From an uncultured Prevotellaceae bacterium (GTDB lineage Bacteria > Bacteroidota > Bacteroidia > Bacteroidales > Bacteroidaceae), in assembly GCA_902778535.1 (NCBI GenBank), contig CACYYG010000028.1:1-33944 (forward strand): a stretch of DNA of 33,944 bases, given 5' to 3'. A program made the translations under genes and the position numbers. The notes beneath the pieces are model-generated. The model was not told where the DNA came from and did no database searches. It was given only the letters and a program-made list of their open reading frames with translations. Each line of letters opens with the position of its first letter. Positions within the stretch are counted from its first letter, which is position 1. Below, one piece after another: positions 15,668 through 24,437 of the stretch.

Positions 15668-17647
15668 ATGGCAAAAGTAATTGATTCAAAGATTCCCGCA
15701 GGTCCAGTGCCTGAGAAATGGAAGGAATATAAAGCTCACCAGCGTCTTGTCAACCCAAAGAACAAGCTGAAGCTCGACATTATCGTCGTTGGTACCGGTC
15801 TGGCTGGTGCCTCTGCAGCTGCTTCACTGGGTGAGATGGGCTTCAACGTTATCAATCTGTGTATTCAGGACTCTCCTCGTCGCGCTCACTCTATCGCCGC
15901 TCAGGGTGGTATCAACGCTGCCAAGTGCTATCAGAACGATGGTGACTCTGTCTATCGTCTGTTCTACGACACCGTGAAGGGTGGTGACTATCGTGCTCGC
16001 GAGGCCAACGTTTATCGTCTGGCAGAGGTTTCAAACAATATTATCGACCAGTGCGTGGCTCAGGGCGTTCCCTTCGCCCGTGAGTATGGCGGCATGCTGG
16101 CCAACCGTTCGTTCGGTGGTGCTCAGGTGAGCCGTACATTCTATGCCAAGGGTCAGACGGGTCAGCAGCTGCTGCTCGGTGCCTATAGCTCGCTGAGCTG
16201 TCAGGTAAAGGCAGGCAAGGTAAAGCTCTACACCCGTTACGAGATGGAAGACGTGGTCATCGTTGACGGCCGCGCCCGTGGTATCATCGCCAAGAACCTC
16301 GTGACCGGCAAACTGGAGCGCTTCAGCGCCAACGCCGTTGTCATCGCTACTGGCGGTTATGGAAATACCTACTTCCTCTCTACCAACGCTATGGGTTGCA
16401 ACTGCACCGCTGCCGTTCAGTGCTATCGCAAGGGTGCCTACTTCGCAAATCCCTCTTACGTTCAGATTCACCCCACCTGTATCCCCGTTCATGGCGACAA
16501 GCAGTCGAAGCTGACACTGATGTCGGAGTCGCTGCGTAACGACGGCCGCATCTGGGTGCCCAAGAAGATTGAAGACGCCAAGGCTCTGCAGGCTGGAACG
16601 AAGCAGGGCTGGGAGATTCCCGAGGAGGATCGCGACTACTATCTGGAGCGCCGCTATCCTGCCTTCGGTAACCTCGTGCCTCGCGATGTGGCCTCGCGTG
16701 CTGCTAAGGAGCGTTGCGACAAGGGCTTCGGTGTGAACAACACTGGCTTGGCTGTGTTCCTCGACTTCTCTGAGTCTATCAACCGCCTCGGCCTCGATGT
16801 CATCATGCAGCGTTACGGCAACCTCTTCGAGATGTACGAGGAGATTACCGATGTGTTCCCTGGCGACGTGGCCAACGAGATCAACGGCGTGAAGTACTAC
16901 AAGCCGATGATGATCTATCCCGCCATTCACTATACGATGGGTGGTATCTGGGTTGACTACGAGCTGCAGACCTCTATTCCCGGTCTGTTCGCTATCGGCG
17001 AGTGCAACTTCTCTGACCACGGTGCCAACCGTCTGGGCGCTTCGGCTCTGATGCAGGGTCTGGCCGACGGTTATTTCGTACTGCCTTACACCATTCAGAA
17101 CTATCTGGCCGACCAGGCTGTATGGCCGAAGGTTTCTACCGACCTGCCCGAGTTTGCTGAGGCTGAGAAGAAGGTGGACGCTGAACTCGACCGTCTGCTC
17201 AACATCAAGGGCAAGCGCTCTGTTGACTCTATCCACAAGGAACTCGGCCACATTATGTGGGAGTATGTGGGCATGGGCCGCACAGCTGAGGGCCTGAAGA
17301 CGGGTCTGAAGAAGATGCACGAGCTGGAGAAGGAGTTCGACACCAACCTTTTTGTTCCTGGAACGAAGGAAGGTCTGAACATCGAGCTCGACAAGGCCGT
17401 TCACCTGCGTGACTTCTTCACCATGGGTCAGCTCGTCGCCTTCGATGCTCTCTCTCGTAATGAGTCCTGCGGTGGTCACTTCCGCGAGGAGTATCAGACC
17501 GAGGAAGGCGAGGCTAAACGTGATGACGAGCACTACTTCTACGTAGGCTGCTGGGAGTATCAGGGCAAGGGCAACGAGCCAACTTTGATAAAAGAACCTC
17601 TCGAATATGAAGCCATCAAGGTTCAGACAAGAAATTACAAGAACTAA
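15668..17647 (+). CDS. frdA: fumarate reductase/succinate dehydrogenase flavoprotein subunit
   Basis: The catalytic FAD subunit that reduces fumarate to succinate, or the reverse, in anaerobic respiration. About 659 residues from ATG at 15668 ([13 protein letters not shown]); a TTG four codons earlier falls within the repeat spacer and is unlikely. The FAD-binding fold starts [27 protein letters not shown] carries the histidine that binds FAD covalently. [16 protein letters not shown] (active arginine) and [26 protein letters not shown] are family signatures. It lies between frdC and frdB with 35 and 22 base gaps. Together with the CoA-transferase at 26.6 kb it fits succinate-producing fermentation. 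Confidence 0.96.
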   Translation: MAKVIDSKIPAGPVPEKWKEYKAHQRLVNPKNKLKLDIIVVGTGLAGASAAASLGEMGFNVINLCIQDSPRRAHSIAAQGGINAAKCYQNDGDSVYRLFYDTVKGGDYRAREANVYRLAEVSNNIIDQCVAQGVPFAREYGGMLANRSFGGAQVSRTFYAKGQTGQQLLLGAYSSLSCQVKAGKVKLYTRYEMEDVVIVDGRARGIIAKNLVTGKLERFSANAVVIATGGYGNTYFLSTNAMGCNCTAAVQCYRKGAYFANPSYVQIHPTCIPVHGDKQSKLTLMSESLRNDGRIWVPKKIEDAKALQAGTKQGWEIPEEDRDYYLERRYPAFGNLVPRDVASRAAKERCDKGFGVNNTGLAVFLDFSESINRLGLDVIMQRYGNLFEMYEEITDVFPGDVANEINGVKYYKPMMIYPAIHYTMGGIWVDYELQTSIPGLFAIGECNFSDHGANRLGASALMQGLADGYFVLPYTIQNYLADQAVWPKVSTDLPEFAEAEKKVDAELDRLLNIKGKRSVDSIHKELGHIMWEYVGMGRTAEGLKTGLKKMHELEKEFDTNLFVPGTKEGLNIELDKAVHLRDFFTMGQLVAFDALSRNESCGGHFREEYQTEEGEAKRDDEHYFYVGCWEYQGKGNEPTLIKEPLEYEAIKVQTRNYKN

Positions 17648-17669
17648 TTAATTAGGAAAGGATATAACA

Positions 17670-18428
17670 ATGGCTAAAAGTATAAGCTTTACTATAAAAT
17701 TCTGGAGGCAAAACGGACCTAAGGACCAGGGCCACTTTGATAGCTATGAGATGAAGGATATTCCCGACGATACTTCCTTCTTGGAGATGTTGGACATCCT
17801 CAACGAGTGCCTCATCAACGAAGGCAAGGAACCCTTCGTGTTCGACCACGACTGCCGCGAGGGCATCTGCGGCATGTGCTCGCTCTACATCAACGGCACA
17901 CCTCACGGAAAGACCGAGCGTGGCGCTACCACCTGTCAGCTCTATATGCGCCGTTTCAACGATGGCGACGTCATCACAGTCGAGCCTTGGCGTTCGGCTG
18001 CCTTCCCTGTCATCAAGGACTGTATGGTAGACCGCGGCGCCTTCGACAAGATCATCCAGGCAGGTGGCTATACCACTATCCGCACTGGTCAGGCCCAGGA
18101 TGCCAATGCTATCCTGATTCCCAAGGAGGACGCCGACGAGGCAATGGACTGCGCTTCGTGCATCGGCTGCGGCGCCTGCGTTGCCGCTTGTAAGAACGGC
18201 TCTGCTATGCTCTTTGTTTCTTCTAAAGTCTCTCAGCTCGCCCTCCTTCCCCAGGGTCGCGTAGAGGCCAAGCGTCGTGCTAAGGCAATGGTGATGGCAA
18301 TGGAAGAGGCCGGCTTCGGCAACTGCACCAACACCCGTGCCTGCGAGGCCGTCTGCCCGAAGAACGAGACCATCGCCAACATCGCCCGCCTGAACCGCGA
18401 GTTCATCAAGGCCAAGCTGGCAGACTGA
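17670..18428 (+). CDS. frdB: fumarate reductase/succinate dehydrogenase iron-sulfur subunit
   Basis: Carries electrons between the quinone site and FAD. The 252 residues hold three cluster motifs. A [2Fe-2S] site is formed by CREGICGMC plus a later TTCQLY. A [4Fe-4S] site is [10 protein letters not shown] with the following AACK. A [3Fe-4S] site is formed by [13 protein letters not shown] with the AACK region. It ends the frdCAB operon and is followed 13 bases later by a strong terminator. Length and motif order are normal, and no defects are seen. Confidence 0.96.
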   Translation: MAKSISFTIKFWRQNGPKDQGHFDSYEMKDIPDDTSFLEMLDILNECLINEGKEPFVFDHDCREGICGMCSLYINGTPHGKTERGATTCQLYMRRFNDGDVITVEPWRSAAFPVIKDCMVDRGAFDKIIQAGGYTTIRTGQAQDANAILIPKEDADEAMDCASCIGCGACVAACKNGSAMLFVSSKVSQLALLPQGRVEAKRRAKAMVMAMEEAGFGNCTNTRACEAVCPKNETIANIARLNREFIKAKLAD

Positions 18429-18440
18429 TTAATCCAACCG

Positions 18441-18498
18441 CTCCACTTCTCCGCATCCTTTCTTTTCAAGAGAGGAAAAGAGAGGTGGAGTCTTTTTC
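18441..18498 (+). terminator. terminator of frdCAB
   Basis: Stem CTCCACTTCTC / GAGAGGTGGAG (one G-T pair) followed directly by TCTTTTT, 13 bases after the frdB stop. Confidence 0.8.
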
Positions 18499-18516
18499 CT
18501 TTCACCTACACCTCAG

Positions 18517-18559
18517 ACCGGCGGGATGTTCCACATTTGCGGACGTTCCGCCGGATTTG
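18517..18559. repeat. 43-bp hairpin repeat, copy 1
   Basis: The direct repeat recurs at 18880-18922 with one clear internal change. As RNA it folds into a continuous 14-bp stem (CCGGCGGGATGTTC with GGACGTTCCGCCGG, three G-U pairs) around a 9-base loop CACATTTGC. Confidence 0.8.
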
Positions 18560-18637
18560 TCATCCGCCGGCTGAGAGTATCAGCATTTGTAATGTGAAAA
18601 GCGGGAGTGAGCAGATCGATAATCATAAGACTCATTG

Positions 18638-18690
18638 CGACAGGATTCTTCGACAGCGTCGCGACAGAGGCGAGCAGGCAAATCCTGTCG
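18638..18690. repeat. 10-bp-stem inverted repeat
   Basis: CGACAGGATT (18638-18647) and AATCCTGTCG (18681-18690) are perfect reverse complements around a 33-base loop that also contains CGACAG and CGACAGAGG words. Function is unknown. Confidence 0.6.
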
Positions 18691-18718
18691 AACGAGGCAA
18701 ACCTATAAATGTATCTAT

Positions 18719-18812
18719 GCTTGAAACAAAGTGTTTCGGCCGCAGAAACACTTTGTTTTTAAGCCAGAAACAAAGTGTTTCATGGACAAAATAATTTTGG
18801 AACACTTTGTTT
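18719..18812. repeat. 91-bp GAAACAAAGTGTTTC palindromic repeat, copy B
   Basis: Same order and spacing of the four alternating units as copy A (4638-4728), with no gaps in the alignment. The last unit is fuller here (GGAACACTTTGTTTC). It sits in a convergent spacer, whereas copy A sits between divergent genes. Confidence 0.85.
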
Positions 18813-18879
18813 CATGTGCTGCCGGTGTCTTGAAACAGTCTGGCATCATCGTTCTTGGTTGAAAGAGGATACATGTCAA

Positions 18880-18922
18880 ACCGGCGGGATGTTCCACATT
18901 TGCGGACGTTCCGTCGGATTTG
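18880..18922. repeat. 43-bp hairpin repeat, copy 2
   Basis: Matches copy 1 except that CCGCCGG becomes CCGTCGG, which turns one G-C pair into G-U and keeps the RNA stem closed. Confidence 0.8.
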
Positions 18923-18951
18923 CAATCATGAGCGGGCACTACTATAGAATG

Positions 18952-18986
18952 AAAAAAGCAGGAGCCACTATCAAAGCGGCTCCTGC
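18952..18986 (-). terminator. terminator of the skp-end of the envelope operon
   Basis: On the minus strand GCAGGAGCC / GGCTCCTGC is a perfect 9-bp stem with an 11-base loop, followed at once by TTTTTT. It is about 40 bases after the stop of the last skp-like gene. Confidence 0.85.
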
Positions 18987-19028
18987 TATATATTAAAATA
19001 CCTTTTGTAGTTGCTTCTCTGGCTTAGT

Positions 19029-19532
19029 TTATTTGATGCCCAGTTTGGCCTTCACCTGTGCAGTGACGTCGGTAGAGAGCGTGGTGCTGATGTAGGGAAT
19101 GCCGGAGGCGAGGTCCATGATGTAGACATAGCCGCCCTCCTGGCCGATGGCCTGGATGGCCTCGCGAACCTTCTGCGTGATGGCCTGCATCTTTTCTTGC
19201 TGGGCCTTCTGAAATTCTTGCTGATTTTGAGCTGCAGCCTGTTGGATGCGCTGGTACATTTCCTGCAACTCCTGCTCACGACGCTGCTTGATGTTGTCAG
19301 GCAGTGATGCTGACTCCTTGTCGTAGGCTTCATACTTCTTCTGCAGTTCATCCTGCATCTGCTTAAGGTCAGCCTCATACTGCTGGCTCAGCTTCTGCAA
19401 ATCGTTCTGTGCGGTGGTGAACTCAGGCATAGCGGTGATGACAGCCTCTGAGTCGCAGTGGCCAAACTTCTGGGCTGAAGCGGTGGTGAAACCGCAAATT
19501 GCGCAAATAGCGCAAATAATTAATTTTTTCAT
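19029..19532 (-). CDS. Skp/OmpH-family periplasmic chaperone (second copy)
   Basis: A periplasmic holder chaperone that keeps outer-membrane proteins soluble on their way to BamA. 167 residues: signal peptide ending TTASAQ (about residue 21), a short beta start (KFGHCDSEAVITAMPEF), then a long charged helical pair (about 40-125) very rich in Gln, Glu and Lys (QQAAAQNQQEFQKAQQEK), then a closing strand region (GGYVYIMDLASGIPYIS). This is the Skp tentacle layout. It is the last gene of the envelope run, 81 bases after the first skp, with a strong terminator beyond it. The two copies differ clearly in sequence, so they are old paralogues. Confidence 0.9.
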   Translation of the reverse strand: MKKLIICAICAICGFTTASAQKFGHCDSEAVITAMPEFTTAQNDLQKLSQQYEADLKQMQDELQKKYEAYDKESASLPDNIKQRREQELQEMYQRIQQAAAQNQQEFQKAQQEKMQAITQKVREAIQAIGQEGGYVYIMDLASGIPYISTTLSTDVTAQVKAKLGIK

Positions 19533-19613
19533 TGTTGTTATTGTTAATTGATAATTCTAAATTTTTACTCGCCGAAGGCGATAACTTTTAGTTCAAAATT
19601 CTTAATTCTAAAT
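19533..19613. repeat. A/T-rich word-repeat spacer between the two skp genes
   Basis: Repeats of AATTCTAAAT/AATTGATAATT type with one small hairpin TCGCCGAAGGCGA. It resembles the other junction spacers in this window. Confidence 0.5.
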
Positions 19614-20126
19614 TCAATAGGAATAGCCCAGCTTGCGCAGCACTTCGTCGCTGATGTCAATCTTGGGCGATCCGAAGATGATGCCTGTGTCGCTGGCACG
19701 GTCGAGTACGAGCTGATAGCCGCGCAGTTCGCTCACGTCCTTCACGGCGTTGTAGATTTCCTCTTGGATGGGGTTCATAAGGGCAGTACGTTTCTTGAAG
19801 AGCTCGCCCTCGGGGCCAAAGTATTGGCGCTTCAGGTCGGCAGCCTGCTTCTCCTTTTCCATGATAGCGTCCTGGCGGGCTTTCTTCTGCTCTGCCGAAA
19901 GGAACACCACTTCATTCTGGTAGTTCTTGTACATGGTCTGCGCCTCGGTGGTAAGGGCGTCGACCTCTGCCTGCCATTTTTTCGACACTTGCGCGAGCTG
20001 CTCGTTGGCGCGCTCGTAGGCGGGCACGTTCTTCAGCACATAGTCCATATCGATGAGTGCGAACTTCTGTGCGCTCATGGTCAGCGTGGCTGACAACATG
20101 ATCATCAAGGTGAATAGTTTTTTCAT
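19614..20126 (-). CDS. Skp/OmpH-family periplasmic chaperone (first copy)
   Basis: 170 residues with a signal peptide (MKKLFTLMIMLSATLTMSAQ, cleavage after 20). KFALIDMDYVLKNVPAYERAN is the usual first strand and helix entry of OmpH. A long charged helix region follows (about 45-120; QAEVDALTTEAQTMYKNYQN), then PIQEEIYNAVKDVSELRGYQLVLDRA, the typical C-terminal return, and a final DISDEVLRKLGY. It lies 12 bases downstream of bamA on the same strand, the common Bacteroidetes bamA-skp-skp order. Acting with BamA in outer-membrane protein assembly is well supported for the family. Confidence 0.93.
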   Translation of the reverse strand: MKKLFTLMIMLSATLTMSAQKFALIDMDYVLKNVPAYERANEQLAQVSKKWQAEVDALTTEAQTMYKNYQNEVVFLSAEQKKARQDAIMEKEKQAADLKRQYFGPEGELFKKRTALMNPIQEEIYNAVKDVSELRGYQLVLDRASDTGIIFGSPKIDISDEVLRKLGYSY

Positions 20127-20138
20127 ATGCTTTATGTA

Positions 20139-22856
20139 TTAGAATTCCTGTCCTAAGACGAAGTGGAACTGCGAGCCGCCCTTGCGCCAGCCGCTGCTGC
20201 CCTGATAGACGTTGTCGAAGCCGTAGGCCCAGTCGATGCCCATCAGGCCCACCATCGGCAGGTAGATGCGGACGCCAAGACCTGCAGAACGCTTCATGTC
20301 GAAGGGATTGAAGTCCTTGATGTTGGCCCAGGCGTTACCGGCCTCGACGAAGCCCAATCCGTAGATGGTGGTGTTGCCCAGCATCAGAGGATAGCGCAGC
20401 TCGAGGGTGAAGCGGTCGTAGGCGTAGGAGTCGTAGCTGCTGTAGCGGCCTGGCGTGCGCTCGTTGCTGAGAGCGTTGGCCGAGAGCGATAGTGATCCGT
20501 TCTCATAGCCGCGCAAGCCGATAGTCTCCTCAGCATAGCTGGTGCTGTAGCCGCTCATGCCGTCGCCGCCAACGTAGAAGGTCTCGAAGGGTGACTTCTT
20601 ATGTTTGTTGTACGAACCCAACAGGCCCATTTCCACACGTGTCATCAGCACGAAGCACTTCTGCCCGCTGGTAAGAGCAGTAAAGGTGCGGCTCTTGAAC
20701 TTCCATTTGTGATATTCCACCCAGCGGTATTTCTCGCGCTGCTCCTCCTGGAAGCGGTCGTAGTCGTTGTTGTATGACTGCCAGGTGGCCAGTTTCGAGT
20801 AGTCTTTATTGTCAAACAGCGACCAAGGCGGCGTAAGCTGTACGGTGAACGAGAACTCTGAGCCGTGGCGCGGGAAGAGCGGGTTGTCGGTGGATGCTCT
20901 GGAGAGTGCGAAGGAGAGGTTCAGGTTGTTGCAGTTGCCATTGGAAATCAGGAAGTACTGCCAGTCCTTCAGCATGTAGCGCTGATAGGCCAGCGTAGTG
21001 GAGAAGCTGAAGTAATCGTCAGGCCAGCGCAGGCGCTTTCCCCAACCCAGTGAGAGACCGAACAACTTCACGTACTTGTCGTCGTCGAGGAAACTCTCGT
21101 AGTTGTTGTAATAGCCGTTGTTGTAGGAGCCATAGCCATACATGTAGTTGTACATGCTGTTCATGTAGGCCGAATTGTAGTAGTTGCTGCTGACGTCACT
21201 CTGCTTCGAGTAATAGGCACCGATGCTGAGCGAATTCGGGCGCTTGCCTCCGAACCAGCCGGTGCCGTAGTTGGCCGAGAGGGACGAGTAGTAGCGGCCG
21301 TTGGTCTGATAGCTCAATCCCACCTGCTCGCCGTCGCCGGCAGGCAGGAAACCGCGGTGCAGCTTGTTCTTGCCCAGCATATTGCGTAGCGAGAAGTTGT
21401 TGAACTTAATGCCAACGCGACCGATGACGCCCGTCTGTCCCCAACCTAAGGAGAGTTCCAGTTGGTCGTTGCTTTTCTGCTCCAGCTCCCAGTTGATGTC
21501 GACAGTTCCACTCTCGCCGTTGGGCTTCACGTCAGGATTGATGGTCTCGGCGTCGAAGTAGCCCATGCTTGCTATTTCACGGTAGGAACGCATCAAGGCC
21601 TCCTTCGAGAATAGGTCGCCGGGCTTCGTGCGCAACTCACGACGTACCACTTCCTCGTAGAGACGGTCGTTGCCATAAATCTTTACGTTGTTCAGGTGTG
21701 CCTGCGGACCCTCGAGGATGCGCACTTCCAAGTCAATGGAATCGCCGTCGACGTTCACTTCGGCAGGGTCAACCTGCGAGAAAACATAGCCGTTGTTGTA
21801 GTAGTAGTCGTGCACGCCGTCTTCGTCGGTGAGCAGGCGCTTGTTGATGAGTTTCTGATTGTAGACATCGCCCTTGTCCATGCCGAGCGTGCGGCTGAGG
21901 CCTTCGGTCGGCACGACTGTGTTGCCCACCCAGGTGATGTTTCGCAGATAGTATTTGTCGCCCTCGTCAATCTTTATGTAGACATTGACGTGCTTGTCGT
22001 CTGCGTTCCACACACTGTCTTCAACAATGGCAGCATCGCGGTAGCCAAGCTCATTGTATTTCTCAATGAGTTCTTTCTTGGCTTCGGTGTAGCGCTCGGG
22101 TGTGAATTTCTTCGCCTTGAAGAAGTTCTTTGCCTTGCCGGCCTCATGAATCTTGCCCATAGCGCCCTTGGTGAAAAGTCCGCCCTTGAGGGTGCCGTCC
22201 TTCACCTGCTCATTGCCGTCGAGGATGATGTTGCGCACCTTCATCTTGTCCTTCTTGTCGATGTAGACGTCGAGTACCACCTGGTTCTTGCCCGTCACGT
22301 CGTCGTGCTGCGAAATGTCAATCTCGGCGTTCTTGAATCCCTTGTCGTCGAAGTATTTCTTGGCCAGGATTTTGGCGCGGTCCACCACGTTCTTTGTCAT
22401 GGGATTGCCTTTGGCCATTCCCAGTTTGGATTCCAAATCCTCACGCTCACTCTTCTTCACGCCATAGTAGTTGATGTCGGAGATGCGCGGGCAGAGTGCG
22501 AGGTTGATGCAGAGATAGACCTTTGAACCGACGATGCTGTCGGCGGTGATGCTGACGCGCGAGAATAGTCCGTGCTTCCAGTAGCGCTTGACAGCCTCGG
22601 TCACCTCGCTGCCTGGCAGTTCGATTTGCTGGCCGACGCTGAGTCCCGAGAGGTTAATGAGCACATATTCGTCGTAGTCGCTGACGCCCTTGACGCTGAT
22701 GCCGCCAATCTCGACCTGCCTCGGTGTACCGGCGTATGAAATGTCGATCTGCGCCCTTGTCGTCGAAATGAAGAATGAAGAATGAAGAATAAAGACTGCT
22801 GCGCACAAGCAGAGGCGCATTACAGCATTTCCTTTCAATTTCATTCTTTTCTTCAT
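20139..22856 (-). CDS. bamA: outer-membrane protein assembly factor BamA
   Basis: The central Omp85 protein that inserts beta-barrels into the outer membrane. About 905 residues from MKKRMKLKG at 22856; a start at 22844 or 22904 is possible. The signal peptide (to TTRAQ) contains [10 protein letters not shown], encoded by an ATTCTTC word repeat. Residues about 40-460 are POTRA domains (for example VRNIILDGNEQVKDG, NVKIYGNDRLYEEVVRRELRTKPGDLFSKE). The barrel runs from about 465 to the C-terminal aromatic end HFVLGQEF. Residues about 552-593 are an unusual Tyr/Asn/Gly-rich loop. The motif VRIYLPMVGLMGIDWAYGFD near the end is typical. It lies downstream of uppS and upstream of two skp genes. Confidence 0.95.
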   Translation of the reverse strand: MKKRMKLKGNAVMRLCLCAAVFILHSSFFISTTRAQIDISYAGTPRQVEIGGISVKGVSDYDEYVLINLSGLSVGQQIELPGSEVTEAVKRYWKHGLFSRVSITADSIVGSKVYLCINLALCPRISDINYYGVKKSEREDLESKLGMAKGNPMTKNVVDRAKILAKKYFDDKGFKNAEIDISQHDDVTGKNQVVLDVYIDKKDKMKVRNIILDGNEQVKDGTLKGGLFTKGAMGKIHEAGKAKNFFKAKKFTPERYTEAKKELIEKYNELGYRDAAIVEDSVWNADDKHVNVYIKIDEGDKYYLRNITWVGNTVVPTEGLSRTLGMDKGDVYNQKLINKRLLTDEDGVHDYYYNNGYVFSQVDPAEVNVDGDSIDLEVRILEGPQAHLNNVKIYGNDRLYEEVVRRELRTKPGDLFSKEALMRSYREIASMGYFDAETINPDVKPNGESGTVDINWELEQKSNDQLELSLGWGQTGVIGRVGIKFNNFSLRNMLGKNKLHRGFLPAGDGEQVGLSYQTNGRYYSSLSANYGTGWFGGKRPNSLSIGAYYSKQSDVSSNYYNSAYMNSMYNYMYGYGSYNNGYYNNYESFLDDDKYVKLFGLSLGWGKRLRWPDDYFSFSTTLAYQRYMLKDWQYFLISNGNCNNLNLSFALSRASTDNPLFPRHGSEFSFTVQLTPPWSLFDNKDYSKLATWQSYNNDYDRFQEEQREKYRWVEYHKWKFKSRTFTALTSGQKCFVLMTRVEMGLLGSYNKHKKSPFETFYVGGDGMSGYSTSYAEETIGLRGYENGSLSLSANALSNERTPGRYSSYDSYAYDRFTLELRYPLMLGNTTIYGLGFVEAGNAWANIKDFNPFDMKRSAGLGVRIYLPMVGLMGIDWAYGFDNVYQGSSGWRKGGSQFHFVLGQEF
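22768..22800. repeat. GAATGAA word repeat coding for the BamA signal core
   Basis: On the plus strand ATGAAGAATGAAGAATGAAG-type words repeat. Read on the minus strand they encode the hydrophobic [10 protein letters not shown] of the BamA signal peptide. The same words fill the uppS-bamA junction (22885-22920). Confidence 0.75.
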
Positions 22857-22907
22857 AACAGTAGTTAATCCTATCTTTGCAGTAGCAAATACTTCATTCT
22901 TCATTTT

Positions 22908-23645
22908 TCATTCTTCATTTTCCACTTGTGCCTCTGTCTTGCCATAGCGGCGCTGGCGCTGCTGATAGCTGGCAATGGCCTTGTGCAGGTCTTCTTCCAT
23001 GAAGTCGGGCCAGAAAGTGTCACAGAAATACAGCTCAGAGTAGGCTAACTGCCAAAGCAAGTAGTTGCTGATGCGCACCTCGCCGCCTGTGCGGATGAGG
23101 AGGTCGGGATCGGGCATGAAGTTAGTGACAAGATGCTTGTCAATAAGCTGCTCATCGATGTCGTCCACGCTGAGAGCACCGTCCTTCACTTGCTGTGCTA
23201 TCTGCTTTGTGGCATTCACCAGCTCCCAGCGACTGCTGTAGCTCATAGCCACGACAACGGTCAGGCCGTCGAACTTGGCAGTAAGATCCTCAATGTATTT
23301 GATTTTATTTTGCACATCCTCCGACAGGCGGCTGAAGTCGCCTACCATGCGGAAGCGCACATTGTTGTCGGTGAAGAGATTCATCTCTACGAAATTCACC
23401 ACCAGACTCATCAGCGCCTCAATCTCGTAGGCGGGACGGTTCCAGTTCTCGGTGGAGAAGGTGTAGAGCGTGAGGTATTTCACGCCCAGCCGCGAGCACT
23501 CAGCCGTGATGCGCTTCACGGTTTCCACGCCGGCCTTGTGGCCGTAGGTACGGTCCAGCCCTTGCTGCATGGCCCATCGGCCATTGCCGTCCATGATGAT
23601 GGCAATGTGTTGGGGAATGCGCTCCTTATCTAATGCATAATTCAT
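22908..23645 (-). CDS. uppS: isoprenyl (undecaprenyl) diphosphate synthase
   Basis: Makes the C55 lipid carrier for cell-wall and surface-glycan synthesis by adding isoprene units in cis. 245 residues, normal length. [17 protein letters not shown] carries the catalytic Asp19; [11 protein letters not shown] (near 65) and the C-terminal [19 protein letters not shown] with AYSELYF are family signatures. RTGG replaces the more common RTSG, a mild variant. The start at 23645 ([16 protein letters not shown]) fits. The gene follows the porG-like gene by 26 bases and nearly abuts bamA, so one transcript is likely. IspD, encoded at 3.8 kb, feeds the same pathway. Confidence 0.95.
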   Translation of the reverse strand: MNYALDKERIPQHIAIIMDGNGRWAMQQGLDRTYGHKAGVETVKRITAECSRLGVKYLTLYTFSTENWNRPAYEIEALMSLVVNFVEMNLFTDNNVRFRMVGDFSRLSEDVQNKIKYIEDLTAKFDGLTVVVAMSYSSRWELVNATKQIAQQVKDGALSVDDIDEQLIDKHLVTNFMPDPDLLIRTGGEVRISNYLLWQLAYSELYFCDTFWPDFMEEDLHKAIASYQQRQRRYGKTEAQVENEE

Positions 23646-23671
23646 AATGCTTAATGCTTAATGTTCATTTT

Positions 23672-24364
23672 TCAATCCCGGTCGTTGTTGCAGGTCTTGC
23701 ACTTGGCCCACAGGTCATAGGTGAGCGTCACCTGCAGAGTGCTGTAGCTGTCGGTGTTCTTGAACAGACCAGAACTTTTGATGCCGTAAGGGTCGACCAC
23801 ATTGTCGAGCTTGTCACTGCCCGTGAAGTGCATCACCCACTCGGCGGTGAGGTTCAGCCTGTCTGCCACCTTGTATTTCGCGCCAATGCCGAAGAGCAAC
23901 TGTCCTGCCACCGTCTTCTTGGTGAAAGCCAATCCCGTGCCCAAGGCCATGAAGGGGGTGAGGTGCTGCGCACCGAGGTACTCCTTTCCGGTGCCGAAGG
24001 GCCAGAAGTTATATTCGTAGCGCACGGTGAAGTCGGTCAGCTGGTTGCTGAAACTGGCGATACTGTCGTGCAGTTCGGGATACCAGGTTTCCACATTCTT
24101 CGACGATCCTTTCAGTTTGCCGGAGCTGATCTGCGCACTCCATGCCATGCGCGGGTTCATCTTGTATTTGGCGGTAGCAGCCACCATGGGCTGCATTCCT
24201 TTGAGCAGTCCTCCGCCGAGGTCGCCCTGATAGGCCATGAGTCCCAGACCGCCGCCTATCTCCATGCGATACTCTGGAGCATCCTGTGCCTTTACGGCCA
24301 AAGACCTGAATGATAAATGAAAAATGACGAATGATAAACACAGCAGTTTACCATACTTCATCAT
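23672..24364 (-). CDS. outer-membrane beta-barrel protein, PorG/DUF6089-like
   Basis: About 230 residues from MMKYGKLLC at 24364; the upstream ATG at 24412 lies in repeat-like spacer and is unlikely. The signal peptide is SFVIFHLSFRSLAVKAQ, part of it encoded by TCATTT-type words. The mature part consists of amphipathic strands with glycines and aromatics (MEIGGGLGLMAYQGDLGGG, DFTVRYEYNFWPFG, FMALGTGLAFTKKTVAGQLLFGIG) and ends with KCKTCNND. This matches small barrel proteins found upstream of uppS-bamA in Bacteroidetes, related to PorG of the type IX secretion system. Whether it serves type IX secretion here cannot be told; no other por genes are in the window. It is probably co-transcribed with uppS. 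Confidence 0.8.
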   Translation of the reverse strand: MMKYGKLLCLSFVIFHLSFRSLAVKAQDAPEYRMEIGGGLGLMAYQGDLGGGLLKGMQPMVAATAKYKMNPRMAWSAQISSGKLKGSSKNVETWYPELHDSIASFSNQLTDFTVRYEYNFWPFGTGKEYLGAQHLTPFMALGTGLAFTKKTVAGQLLFGIGAKYKVADRLNLTAEWVMHFTGSDKLDNVVDPYGIKSSGLFKNTDSYSTLQVTLTYDLWAKCKTCNNDRD

Positions 24365-24437
24365 TCTTTTCGTTTTCTGCACTGTCAATGCGCAACCTTT
24401 ATCATTTATCATCTATCCTTTGTCATTTAGCGAAGCG

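Larger units (their letters stand above)
18429..19028. other. 600-bp convergent spacer rich in folded repeats
   Basis: No gene is supported. In order it holds: the frd terminator (18441-18498), a 43-bp hairpin repeat (18517-18559), a 10-bp stem CGACAGGATT/AATCCTGTCG (18638-18690), copy B of the GAAACAAAGTGTTTC repeat (18719-18812), the second 43-bp hairpin (18880-18922), and the terminator of the skp genes (18952-18986). Confidence 0.75.

Noticed and set aside
16031-17533. 500-codon open frame on the minus strand inside frdA
   Set aside because: Antisense shadow of a strongly biased G/C-rich gene; frdA on the plus strand has complete family motifs throughout.
18638-18690. tRNA or attachment site in the frdB-skp spacer
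   Set aside because: No cloverleaf, anticodon stem or TPsiC motif can be drawn, and no integrase is nearby.
22872-22879. Plus-strand TATCTTTG box near the start of bamA
   Set aside because: No TTG at the right distance and it would fire antisense through uppS; likely a chance match.
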